DNA of 64,000 bases. Source: an uncultured Prevotella sp. (GTDB taxonomy: Bacteria; Bacteroidota; Bacteroidia; Bacteroidales; Bacteroidaceae). Positions 38,001-45,657 of this stretch are shown here, piece by piece. Where the stretch lies: assembly GCA_900770395.1 (NCBI GenBank), contig CAAGKM010000001.1, positions 3,396-67,395 on the forward strand, given 5' to 3'. Each line of letters starts with the position of its first letter. The first letter of the stretch is position 1. The position numbers were made by a program, and so were the translations under genes. Under the pieces are notes generated by a model. The model was not told the origin of the DNA, made no database searches, and worked only from the letters and a program-made list of their open reading frames with translations.

Positions 38001-41000
38001 CATAGGTTGTCTTGAATATCTCGTAAGCCTTCTGGTTTACAGCATCACAGTACTCCTTCAGCTTCTTGGCAATGTCTGACTTATAGTCATCAGCATACTT
38101 ATTCCAGTCAGTATTATCGAATACATCGTCCTCTGGGCTTGTGGTGTACTTGTCGTAGTCTGCTTGCTCTTTAGCCTTCAGTGTGCGCAGCTTCTCTGCA
38201 TATTCGTAGATAGCATCGTGAGTGGCAATGTAGTTCTCAGTAGCCACGGCAAGAGCCTCATTCTTTATGCTGCAAAACTTATCGAGAGTCTCAACGGCAT
38301 TGCCGAACTCCTGATAAGCAGCCTCATACTTTGTCACGAAAACCTGATGGCTTGTCTCATTGTCCGCAGTGATTTGTGCAGAGTAGCCTTCTTTCTGTTT
38401 TGCCAATATATCACTGATGGCATCGCTGATAGCCTTATTTGTTGTGCTAAACTCGCTGTTCTTGTCATTCGACTTGCCTGCGGCAAAAGCCTTCTCGATA
38501 TCGGTGCCAAGAGCGTTGATCTCTTCCAACTTTTTTGCAAGCTGTGCAAGATAATCCTTTGCCTTTGTCGACTGGTCGTTGGCTGAGATAGCATCGTAAG
38601 CTCCCTGCCATGTCTTGTTAAGAGTTTCGAGAGCCTTTATCTGGTCTGTATGTTTCAGCTCGTTTGGCTCGATGGCGGCAGTAAGAGCCTCGGCCTGTTT
38701 CTTCACCGCATCGATGCTGGCTGCGTGGGTGTCCTTATCGGCTACAGACTTCTTGTCGGTGTATGATTTCTCTATTGCCTTATAGATATCACCGTTTGCC
38801 TTAAGCTTATTCTCAAGCTTTGTCTTCTCACCTTCGTAATATGTCTTGGCTGCACCGGTAGCCTTCGCGGTTATCTTGTCGCCCAATGCTTTGATAGCCT
38901 TCTCAACAGCAGAATTGCCTCCGTCGCTATAGAGTTTTACTGTAGCCTGATATGCCTTGTAGTTGTCGGCAGCAGCGTTAGCCTTTGCTGTCAGGTCGGC
39001 AGCCTTCTTCTCCATTGTCTCGAGGGCAGTGTTAATCTCAGCGTAGCCGGCAACAACGGCAGAAGCGTTCTTCAAGTGGTCTTCATCTGTCGTTCCGAAT
39101 TTCGTCTTCAGAGCGTCAATTTTATTACCTACACCAGCGGCGTTAAGCTCATTAACAAGGGCTGTCTTTTCTGTAGTAAGAGCTCCTGACTGATTACCTA
39201 CTGTTGCCTCAGCTACATCAATAGCATTGATAACGCCCTCAAGGGCTGTCATGCGTGAGATTGCATTGTCTATACAGTTCTGTGCAGCTTCTACGGCAGT
39301 CTTATTGTCGAATTCCTTCTTGTTGTTAGCGTAGTTGTCCTTGTTTGTCTTGATGTTCTCAGAGCCTGCGATTGTAGCCTCGATAGCAGTCAGTGCAGTC
39401 TTGTGGGCAGCATCAGCCTTGGCATTAGCCTCGTTGAGTTTCTTCTTTAAATCATTGATGGCATCCTGTGTTTCGGTGATGAACTCCTTATATGTTTTAC
39501 CGCCAACTTCGCCAGTTACGGTTACATCCTTGTCGGTGGCAGTCTTGGAGAGGTCATCGAGTGCAGTCTGTGTGTCAGAGATCTTCTTTGCAATCTCATT
39601 GTACTTCTTCAGAAGGTTTGTAGCATCTGCCTTGAGAGTTTGTGCATTGGTCTTCTGAGTATTGGCGGTGCCTTTCAATGTTGTCTGCTGCTCTTCAGCC
39701 TTAAATGCTTTATATGCATTCTCAGCGTCAGTGTTTACCTTAGTGATGGCAGCCTGAATGTCGTTGATTGTCTTTGTGTACTTTGATGCAACAGTATATG
39801 CCTTGTCTTCCGACTGCTTCTCAGCCTCTGTCTTTGCAGCGTCGAGTGCGGTTTGTGCAGTTTTTGCAGCGTCGAGAACAGCTTTGTAGGCATCGTAGTT
39901 GTCGAGCACAGGCTGATACTTGTGACCCTTGTTGTCGCTTGCAGAGTCGTCAACATTGTTGATGGCTTCCTGGATTCCTGTCAGCTTTGCTGTGTAGTTG
40001 TTTCCTTCGGTAAGCAATGTGCTGACAGTGTGTGCCGCATATCTTGTGTTTATAGTAGATTTGAGAGCGTCGATGAGAGCCTGCACGGCGTTGATGTCAG
40101 CATCGCATGAGGTGATGCCGCGATCCTTCAGCGCTTTCTTCATGCCGTCAAGAATATCTTGCTTTTCCTTTACGGCTGCATCAGCTGTTTTCTTTGTATC
40201 CTCTTGAACTTTCTTGTTTGCCACATAGCCGCTGACGATGTTCTGAACCTGTGACAGTGCTGCGTTTATCTCTGCAGTCTTGTCTTCGCATGTGTTGTTT
40301 TCGGGATCTGCCTTGTAGGCGGCATCTTTATTCTTGATATCCTGAACAATGCGGCTCTGCTCGTTAAGTTCTTCGATGGCTTTATTTTGCCAGTCCTCGT
40401 AACCCTCGGTTGGAAGTGCGCTGACTGCATCTTTCAACTGAGCATAGTATGTTTCCTCGAATGTCTTTATGGCAGCCTCGTTTGCCTCATAGCTGGCTGC
40501 GCTGTTTCCCGCCAGCTCATTTGCCTTCGCAATACCGTCGTTGTATCCCTTAACGGTGGCAAGCTTGGTTTTGATGCTGTTGAGGATATCTGTTTTTGCA
40601 TTAACGATGTCCTGAGTGTTGAGGTCGTAACCGTCAACCTGCTGGCGGAGAGCAGGAACGCCTACTTCAGCATAGAGCTTCTCGTATTTAACCTTAACGT
40701 TTGGATAGCTGTTCAGATTGTTTGTACCAGTTTTGAGCACCTGCTCCAGTTCTTTGAGCTTTGCGTCGATCTCGTCGTAAGCGTCGTAAGGCTGTTCTGC
40801 GTTATCGATGTCAATGCCCAGCTGATTGACTTTTGCCTGGCATGTTGTAATCTCGAGGTCGGTGCTTTTTTCTGTTAATTTGTTAACCTCAGCCATAAGG
40901 TTGGAGGCCTCGGTGAGGTATTTGCTCTTCACTTGCTCGTGATACTCAGAGCCATTGTTAAGATTGTTGATAGCTCTACTGAGAGTGTTGCTCATCTCCT

Positions 41001-41109
41001 GAATGGCAGCAGCCTTCTCTGCGTTTGTCATTTTCATTTCGGCCGCATGCATCTGTACTGGTGCTGCTATTGCCGATAAAGCGACAAGTGGTAATGTAAT
41101 TTTGTTCAT
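35053..41109 (-). CDS. Giant secreted helical rod protein with dockerin and cohesin-like domain
   Basis: A 2018-residue exported protein. Signal peptide: MNKITLPLVALSAIAAPVQM, then HAA. Residues ~25-1750 are almost entirely Lys/Ala/Asp/Glu/Asn-rich helical segments in irregular repeats (patterns such as NAIDKLxxxLxxAxxxADxAY), resembling a string of three-helix bundles or a coiled-coil rod; Cys and Pro are rare. At ~1757-1820 is a type I dockerin pair (DADHDGSVTVND; DANSDKQLSVGD). A cohesin-like beta-sandwich (~1845-1965) follows, then a Por-like tail (YSIGGQIRK, KGINIIVGEDG). It is probably a surface stalk of large size. It heads an operon with two cohesin-like proteins. Function is inferred from architecture only. 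Confidence 0.85.
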   Translation of the reverse strand: MNKITLPLVALSAIAAPVQMHAAEMKMTNAEKAAAIQEMSNTLSRAINNLNNGSEYHEQVKSKYLTEASNLMAEVNKLTEKSTDLEITTCQAKVNQLGIDIDNAEQPYDAYDEIDAKLKELEQVLKTGTNNLNSYPNVKVKYEKLYAEVGVPALRQQVDGYDLNTQDIVNAKTDILNSIKTKLATVKGYNDGIAKANELAGNSAASYEANEAAIKTFEETYYAQLKDAVSALPTEGYEDWQNKAIEELNEQSRIVQDIKNKDAAYKADPENNTCEDKTAEINAALSQVQNIVSGYVANKKVQEDTKKTADAAVKEKQDILDGMKKALKDRGITSCDADINAVQALIDALKSTINTRYAAHTVSTLLTEGNNYTAKLTGIQEAINNVDDSASDNKGHKYQPVLDNYDAYKAVLDAAKTAQTALDAAKTEAEKQSEDKAYTVASKYTKTINDIQAAITKVNTDAENAYKAFKAEEQQTTLKGTANTQKTNAQTLKADATNLLKKYNEIAKKISDTQTALDDLSKTATDKDVTVTGEVGGKTYKEFITETQDAINDLKKKLNEANAKADAAHKTALTAIEATIAGSENIKTNKDNYANNKKEFDNKTAVEAAQNCIDNAISRMTALEGVINAIDVAEATVGNQSGALTTEKTALVNELNAAGVGNKIDALKTKFGTTDEDHLKNASAVVAGYAEINTALETMEKKAADLTAKANAAADNYKAYQATVKLYSDGGNSAVEKAIKALGDKITAKATGAAKTYYEGEKTKLENKLKANGDIYKAIEKSYTDKKSVADKDTHAASIDAVKKQAEALTAAIEPNELKHTDQIKALETLNKTWQGAYDAISANDQSTKAKDYLAQLAKKLEEINALGTDIEKAFAAGKSNDKNSEFSTTNKAISDAISDILAKQKEGYSAQITADNETSHQVFVTKYEAAYQEFGNAVETLDKFCSIKNEALAVATENYIATHDAIYEYAEKLRTLKAKEQADYDKYTTSPEDDVFDNTDWNKYADDYKSDIAKKLKEYCDAVNQKAYEIFKTTYDEVDAAVKTNEAKVADFNYGKTDAFKDVKDVLAEADKLTKKEGETVTLDQKYALSVDGWLESLKNYEDMLTNDLAKAYNTEKDGWLNAINALYNTEKTAIESLKGIDESKADILKNLKAFYDNSYGEAKKLDKDIDATKAEGQTAINNIVAKCKAYNTGATEDKDTKLKHSKIYEDAKKASDDAIANDKVYAEIISMIDAADKAAADAEAWVKEMYVNQNSEVITKLQAIETKLKNVREGAEEHKGASAGYKATAEGVVKASSGTVYTSITDLKKLAIEKSLGDNGCLKERIDAVKEEYNKLAASGSENLEAAKAYETVIANYYTELLTDVKNDNNEVVAECLTNKYTQSKLTDNNKIETAKKALVDFENKVAGTYMEINKKLNNSQVADAKKAVDEAISAVEEKIVKAQGWADYNDTTGEVGDAIVAELTAELDAIKADVEAKGDDVLFYKNNITSAIDALSEAVDNNCGNLEAEYNKQKTNDEVYAAIIGQTDALNAALTASYDKIKDLGYVTSQKDVEVTVKGDDGKDTTKKVNPFDKDYNYDIAADIEKIKAAAEQAHKDVTLEKGDDKTLAVGDKTVKTAAEAVEKTIAEKETEAKAGEAEARLAEFDKALKTDGEIDKAIKENNYSPAKLQELTKALTTLKDQVKAAQDYNEDAKDGEISKDIDGNKIKDNGGNETTEKVDYNTTAWEALQTRITELNNAVDKLKSDIDSYAYTIGDADHDGSVTVNDYSVVRDLILSATKYEDVEDEAMRFGADANSDKQLSVGDLSAISNIIFYGDPQGENTDAAPSKARTRVAVAEDDEITVTKESEETNVFGKTVRLAVNLSHSEAFTAGQFDITLPAGLKLAGENLSDRANGHEVYFNAIGDNTYRTVVATIDNKEFNGRSGAIVYLDVEVSSSFNGNADINVSNAIFSKASGACYSIGGDGNGATGIDGIEAATMKERVYSIGGQIRKAVSKGINIIVGEDGKTKKVIKK

Positions 41110-41225
41110 AAATGTATTTTTTTAATTAATAAAAATGTTGTTTCCTCATGCATCTCACCGATACTGCCTGTTCTATATAAAAAATAGGTGTGGCTGTAAA
41201 CAATGTGTCCGCAGACTTTTATGGG

Positions 41226-41234
41226 GCAAAATTA
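41226..41234 (-). promoter_or_regulatory. Promoter -7 element for the rod-protein operon
   Basis: Minus strand TAATTTTGC, 117 nt upstream of the rod gene's ATG. No perfect -33 TTTG; ATTG stands 16 bp upstream. Confidence 0.5.
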
Positions 41235-41392
41235 GTATAATTTTAATAAACAATGTTTGTTGTAAGTCTGCTTTTACGTGAAACTACTGTTTTTATTCGT
41301 GAAAACAACGTGCAAATTAAAAACTGTAAAAAATGGAGATAGTGATGTATCTTAAATGTATTTGCTGGTTGTAATGAGGAATATTGGGGTAT

Positions 41393-41481
41393 AAAAAAAT
41401 AAAATGCCCTCAGCTTCGCAGCAAAAGGCATTTCTCAATAGGTATTAGTCTTTTAAGGTAAAAAGATTGTATTCAGGATAA
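41393..41481 (-). ncRNA. Small-RNA candidate, about 90 nt
   Basis: A consensus promoter (41487-41519) fires on the minus strand, and about 50 nt later an intrinsic terminator forms: stem AAATGCC / GGCATTT (41402-41433) with inner pairing closed by a GCGA (GNRA) tetraloop and a run of seven T (41392-41398). No start codon with a useful frame lies between. It is separate from the rod operon, whose own -7 box is downstream. I cannot match it to a named RNA family. Confidence 0.6.
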
Positions 41482-41486
41482 CGGGT

Positions 41487-41519
41487 GCAAAGGTAGAAGT
41501 TTTTTTTTATTTGTGCAAA
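41487..41519 (-). promoter_or_regulatory. Promoter of the small-RNA candidate
   Basis: Minus-strand -7 TACCTTTGC (41487-41495) and -33 TTTG (41516-41519), spacer 20 bp: a perfect consensus. Confidence 0.82.
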
Positions 41520-41636
41520 CGATTTTATATGTTTAATAACATATTTTTTTATTTGGCTCATTTTTATGAAAATATATGCAAAGAATATCAAAAAACAATG
41601 GGCATATGCAGATGTACTAAGTTCTGTATAAACGAA

Positions 41637-41676
41637 AATCCCGTTGCTCTGCCAAAAGGTTCTGCAACGGGATTTA
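41637..41676. terminator. Intrinsic terminator after the DUF4293 gene
   Basis: Perfect stem AAATCCCGTTGC / GCAACGGGATTT (12 bp), with a T run on the minus side. It ends the bamD-rpoZ-DUF4293 operon. Confidence 0.85.
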
Positions 41677-41699
41677 TGTGCTGATTTTTGTGGGAAATG

Positions 41700-42164
41700 T
41701 CATCTTATTCTGTCGGCTGCACGTACAAGACGCTCGTCTGCACGTATTGCGCGTGATGCCATGAGGTTCAGAATCAGAGCCGCGGCAGGCAACGCTCCAT
41801 AAACGCTTGGCGAAAACAACACCTCGCCTGCATCTGCATCTCCGCAAAGCATGGCTATTGCGGCGTATACCACATACCATCCTACAATAAGGAGCGATGA
41901 GAATGAGGACAGCCGTATCTGCTGTTTGCGGTTCTTATATATAAATATGGTGTAGAGAGACACCGCAGCAGCTAAAAGCAGAATGACGAACAGTGGCGCT
42001 GAGGTCAGCATGCGGCTGCCGTCAGCGGCGGAGGCTATCCACAGATTATACATTGTTGCCGACAGCAGACCGTCGGAGACATAGCGCCCCACGGGCAGCG
42101 ACAGGCAGGCGATGCTGCATATTGCTGAGAGCAGCAGATATACTGACTGTATGCGCTGTATCAT
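41700..42164 (-). CDS. DUF4293 membrane protein
   Basis: A 154-residue protein with four membrane helices (YLLLSAICSIACLSLP; LFVILLLAAAVSLYTIFI; FSSLLIVGWYVVYAAIAML; ALPAAALILNLMA) and the family opening MIQRIQSVYLLL. DUF4293 is a Bacteroidetes family of unknown function that usually follows the omega-like RNA polymerase gene, as here (1-nt overlap, TAATG). It is the last gene before a strong terminator. Confidence 0.88.
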   Translation of the reverse strand: MIQRIQSVYLLLSAICSIACLSLPVGRYVSDGLLSATMYNLWIASAADGSRMLTSAPLFVILLLAAAVSLYTIFIYKNRKQQIRLSSFSSLLIVGWYVVYAAIAMLCGDADAGEVLFSPSVYGALPAAALILNLMASRAIRADERLVRAADRIR

Positions 42165-42514
42165 TAGTCCTCGTTCTCTGTGTCGTGTGCGGCCACTTGG
42201 TTGCGCTGGTCACGCCAGTACACCTTGTTCTCTACAAATTCCTGTGTGGCAAGGAGTGTTGGCTTCGGGAGCTTCTCATAGTAGCGTGAGATTTCTATTT
42301 GCTCGCGGTTCTCGAACACTTCGTCCAGTGAGTCGTTGTAGGATGCGAACTCGGCAAGTTTCTTGCTCAGGTCATCCTTGATCTGGACTGAAATCTGGTT
42401 TGCGCGTTTTGCAATGATTGCCACGCTCTCATAGATGTTGCCGGTGTCCTGGCAAAGGTCCATGATGTTGCGTGTCACTGTGTTGGCTGGTGCTTTACTC
42501 TTCTTGTAATCCAT
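42164..42514 (-). CDS. RNA polymerase omega-like subunit (Bacteroidetes RpoZ family)
   Basis: A 116-residue protein of the Bacteroidetes omega-like family. Segments MDLCQDTGNIYESVAIIAKRANQIS and the following helix resemble the fold by which omega chaperones the beta' subunit. The C-terminal half (EKLPKPTLLATQEFVENKVYW) is characteristic of the phylum. It lies 45 nt after bamD and overlaps DUF4293 by one base; bamD-rpoZ-DUF4293 is a conserved order in Bacteroidales. Confidence 0.88.
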   Translation of the reverse strand: MDYKKSKAPANTVTRNIMDLCQDTGNIYESVAIIAKRANQISVQIKDDLSKKLAEFASYNDSLDEVFENREQIEISRYYEKLPKPTLLATQEFVENKVYWRDQRNQVAAHDTENED

Positions 42515-42559
42515 TTTTATATAAAAATTATTTTTTCTAAAGATAAAATATATATGTTT

Positions 42560-43429
42560 TTACATTTCCTCTTTATAGTTCTTTGTGTAGCGCTTGCACT
42601 TGGCGATGAATCTCTCTGCCGTCTCGCGGTCTTTGCTGTCGGGATATTCGTTGATGAAGCCGTAGCACTCATCCTCAGCATCGTGATAGCGCTCCATCTT
42701 GAGGTGCTCCACCGACTGCTCCGCAAGCTCAAACTTGCTCTTCATGATGAGCAGCGAGAAGTCCTCGCGGTGGTTGTTGTAGGGATAGCTCTTCATGGCG
42801 TTCTGCGATGTGATGATGCATGCCTCGTAGTTTGAGCCACCGCCGATACAGTTGAGGAAGTATCCTCCTAACTTGTAGTACAGGCGTGCGGAGAGCAATT
42901 CTTTCATCACTAATTTTTCCTGAAGCTCTATCAGCTTTTGCTGCGCCTCATCTCTAAGGTCTGACTCGGGGTAGAGGTCGATGAACTGCTGCATGGCGTT
43001 CACCGCAGATACCGTGAGTGACTGGTCGAGACGTGGCTCCGGGGTGCCCTTATAGAGCGACAGAGCCTGATAGAAGTATGCGCGCTCTGCATAAATGCCT
43101 TTGGGGTAGGATGAGCAATATTTCTTGAATGTCTCTGCTGAGCTGTCGTAGTCGCGGTTGGCAAACTGCGACATTGCCAGCATATACAGGCATTCCTCAC
43201 CGTTGTCAGAGCCTTTCATATAGGTTACAAGGTCGAGCAGCAGAGATTCAGCCTGACTGTATTTGCCTTTGGCGAACAGCTCCTTGGCATACTCATACTT
43301 GTAATTGTTGTCAGTGGATTTGTAAACACGGTTAAACTCTGCCGCGCAACTGCCGAAAATGATAATTGCCAAAAAGGCAAAGATGCCCTTGCTTATCCTC
43401 ACTCGTATATCTTGAAATAATTTACTCAT
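42560..43429 (-). CDS. bamD: Outer-membrane assembly lipoprotein BamD
   Basis: A 289-residue lipoprotein with lipobox IFGSC (Cys28) and tetratricopeptide-like helical repeats (AKELFAKGKYSQAESLLLDLV; AMSQFANRDYDSSAETFKKYCSSYPKGIYAERAYFYQA; FIDLYPESDLRDEAQQKLIELQ). BamD supports BamA in folding outer-membrane beta-barrels. It is the first gene of the operon with the omega-like subunit and DUF4293. A -7 promoter element lies 24 nt upstream. Confidence 0.92.
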   Translation of the reverse strand: MSKLFQDIRVRISKGIFAFLAIIIFGSCAAEFNRVYKSTDNNYKYEYAKELFAKGKYSQAESLLLDLVTYMKGSDNGEECLYMLAMSQFANRDYDSSAETFKKYCSSYPKGIYAERAYFYQALSLYKGTPEPRLDQSLTVSAVNAMQQFIDLYPESDLRDEAQQKLIELQEKLVMKELLSARLYYKLGGYFLNCIGGGSNYEACIITSQNAMKSYPYNNHREDFSLLIMKSKFELAEQSVEHLKMERYHDAEDECYGFINEYPDSKDRETAERFIAKCKRYTKNYKEEM

Positions 43430-43452
43430 TCAATAAAATATTATTTTGACGT

Positions 43453-43461
43453 GCAAAATTA
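43453..43461 (-). promoter_or_regulatory. Promoter -7 element for bamD
   Basis: Minus strand TAATTTTGC; a near -33 GTTG (43482-43485) stands at a 20-bp spacing. Confidence 0.65.
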
Positions 43462-43545
43462 CATATTTTATTTCAGATAACCAACCTTTTCAAGTTTTTT
43501 TTGAATTTTTATTGATGAAAATAACGTTTATTACGACTAAATTTG

Positions 43546-43554
43546 TAATTTTGC
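43546..43554 (+). promoter_or_regulatory. Promoter -7 element for uvrB
   Basis: TAATTTTGC ends 9 nt before the uvrB ATG, leaving a leader of only a few bases. No clear -33 TTTG at the normal distance. Confidence 0.6.
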
Positions 43555-43563
43555 ATTTTAATT

Positions 43564-45618
43564 ATGCGAAAATTTGAACTGACATCGGAATATAAGCCTA
43601 CGGGCGACCAGCCCGAGGCAATAGCGCAACTTGTTGACGGACTGTGCCGGGGCGACAAGGCGCAGGTGCTTTTGGGAGTGACAGGAAGCGGAAAGACTTT
43701 TACCGTGGCAAACGTCATTGCCGAGGTTAACCGCCCTACGCTTATCCTCAGCCACAACAAGACTCTTGCGTCGCAGCTCTATGAGGAGATGAGGGGATTC
43801 TTCCCTAACAATGCCGTGGAATACTATGTGAGTTATTATGATTACTACCAGCCCGAGGCATATATGCCCACCACCGATACTTATATTGAGAAGGATCTTG
43901 CAATTAACGAGGAGATTGACCGCTTGCGCCTGCGGGCTGTGTCGAGTCTGCTGTCGGGGCGCAGGGACGTGGTGATTGTGTCATCGGTGTCGTGTATCTA
44001 TGGTATGGGCAGTCCTATGGCATTGTCGGAAAACGTGATTGTGCTGAAGAAAGGACAAGTGATAGAGCGCAATGAGCTGTTGCGCCGTCTGGTGCAGGCG
44101 CTCTATACACGTAACGATATGGAGCTTCAGCGCGGAACATTCCGTGTGAAAGGGGATACCGTGGACATTGCGGTGGCATACAATGAGATAGTGTTGCGCA
44201 TCGTGTTCTGGGACGATGAGATTGAGTCGATAGAGGAATGCGACCCGATGAGCATGCAGCGCATCGCCAGTTTTGATGAGTACCAGCTCTATCCTGCCAA
44301 CCTTTTTATGACAACGCAGGAGCAGACAAATATCGCCATCAAGGCTATACAGGATGACTTGATGAAGCAGATAATATTCTTCAATGAGATGGGGGATAAT
44401 ATTAAGGCTCAGCGTATTAAGGAACGTGTGGAGTATGATATGGAGATGATAAAGGAACTGGGGCACTGCTCGGGAATAGAGAACTACTCACGCTACTTCG
44501 ACGGGCGTGGCGCAGGCGAGCGGCCCTACTGTCTGCTCGATTTCTTTCCTGAGGATTTTCTGTTGGTGATTGACGAGAGTCACGTCAGTGTGCCGCAGAT
44601 TAACGCAATGTATGGCGGTGACCGTGCGCGCAAGACCAATCTCGTGGAATATGGTTTTCGTTTGCCGGCGGCTTTCGATAACCGTCCTCTTAGGTTTGAG
44701 GAGTTTGAGGAGATGACCGATCAGGTGATATATGTCAGTGCCACTCCTGCCGACTATGAGCTGCAGCAGAGTGAGGGCGTCGTTGTTGAGCAGGTGATAC
44801 GTCCTACAGGATTGCTTGACCCGGAGATTGAGGTGCGTCCGAGTGAGAACCAGATTGACGACCTTCTCTATGAGATTCAGCAGCGCATCGACAAGGATGA
44901 GCGTGTGCTTATTACTACTCTCACCAAACGGATGGCGGAGGAACTGAGCGAGTATCTGCTCAATCATGACATTCCAACAGCCTATATCCATAGTGACGTG
45001 GCGACGCTCGACCGTGTGAAGATTCTTGAGGACTTGCGCCGTGGAGAGTATAAGGTGCTGGTGGGTGTGAACCTGCTTCGTGAGGGACTTGATTTGCCTG
45101 AGGTGTCGCTTGTGGCTATCCTTGATGCCGACAAGGAGGGTTTCCTGCGCAGTCACCGCAGTCTGACACAGACAGCAGGACGTGCCGCACGAAACGTGAA
45201 CGGCAAGGTGATCATGTATGCTGACAGCATTACACAGAGCATGCAGCAGACCATTGACGAGACGCTTCGCAGGCGCATGAAGCAGATGAGATACAATGAG
45301 GAGCACGGCATAACTCCTACGCAGATAAAGAAAAATCTGCAGGGAAGCATTTTGCGGGCAGAGATTGGAAAGGCGTCTGACGCAAAGGATGCTGCATCCA
45401 AACAGCCAAAAACATACTCCGGACCGGCTGAGAATGGAGCGGTGTTTGCCGCTGACCCGATACTGCGTGGCATGACTGACGAGCAGTTGAGGAAATCCAT
45501 TGCCGAGACCACAAGGCTCATGAAAAAGGCAGCCAAGGAAATGGATTTCCTTCAGGCTGCCCAATATCGCGACGAGATTATCCGTCTGCAAAACTATATG
45601 GAAAAGCAGGAGAGTTGA
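43564..45618 (+). CDS. uvrB: Excinuclease ABC subunit B
   Basis: A 684-residue UvrB, the DNA-damage-verification helicase of nucleotide excision repair. Walker A GVTGSGKT (38-45), the beta-hairpin region YYDYYQPEAYMPTTDTYIEKD, motif II VIDESHVSVPQI, and motif VI RSLTQTAGRAARN are all present. A C-terminal UVR domain (MKKAAKEMDFLQAAQYRDEIIRLQ) contacts UvrC. It is monocistronic, ends in a terminator that overlaps its stop codon, and works with UvrA at 8.8-11.6 kb. uvrC is not in the window. Confidence 0.97.
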   Translation: MRKFELTSEYKPTGDQPEAIAQLVDGLCRGDKAQVLLGVTGSGKTFTVANVIAEVNRPTLILSHNKTLASQLYEEMRGFFPNNAVEYYVSYYDYYQPEAYMPTTDTYIEKDLAINEEIDRLRLRAVSSLLSGRRDVVIVSSVSCIYGMGSPMALSENVIVLKKGQVIERNELLRRLVQALYTRNDMELQRGTFRVKGDTVDIAVAYNEIVLRIVFWDDEIESIEECDPMSMQRIASFDEYQLYPANLFMTTQEQTNIAIKAIQDDLMKQIIFFNEMGDNIKAQRIKERVEYDMEMIKELGHCSGIENYSRYFDGRGAGERPYCLLDFFPEDFLLVIDESHVSVPQINAMYGGDRARKTNLVEYGFRLPAAFDNRPLRFEEFEEMTDQVIYVSATPADYELQQSEGVVVEQVIRPTGLLDPEIEVRPSENQIDDLLYEIQQRIDKDERVLITTLTKRMAEELSEYLLNHDIPTAYIHSDVATLDRVKILEDLRRGEYKVLVGVNLLREGLDLPEVSLVAILDADKEGFLRSHRSLTQTAGRAARNVNGKVIMYADSITQSMQQTIDETLRRRMKQMRYNEEHGITPTQIKKNLQGSILRAEIGKASDAKDAASKQPKTYSGPAENGAVFAADPILRGMTDEQLRKSIAETTRLMKKAAKEMDFLQAAQYRDEIIRLQNYMEKQES

Positions 45619-45633
45619 TCTCCTGCTTTTTCT
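45604..45633 (+). terminator. Terminator overlapping the uvrB stop codon
   Basis: Stem AAGCAGGAGA / TCTCCTGCTT with loop GTTGA that contains the TGA stop, followed by TTTTCTT. The 5' arm is coding sequence for the last residues of UvrB. Confidence 0.85.
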
Positions 45634-45657
45634 TAATATGTTATCTCCTTATATATG

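Noticed and set aside
33158..41109. Cellulosome
   Set aside because: Cohesin- and dockerin-like modules are present but no glycoside hydrolase or carbohydrate-binding scaffold is encoded nearby; a structural assembly fits better.
41243..41431. 62-codon minus-strand frame beside the small-RNA candidate
   Set aside because: It starts inside the terminator hairpin and has no ribosome site or similarity; the terminator would stop its message.
44488..45591. 367-codon frame antisense to uvrB
   Set aside because: uvrB is complete with all helicase motifs; the antisense frame has no promoter or recognisable content.
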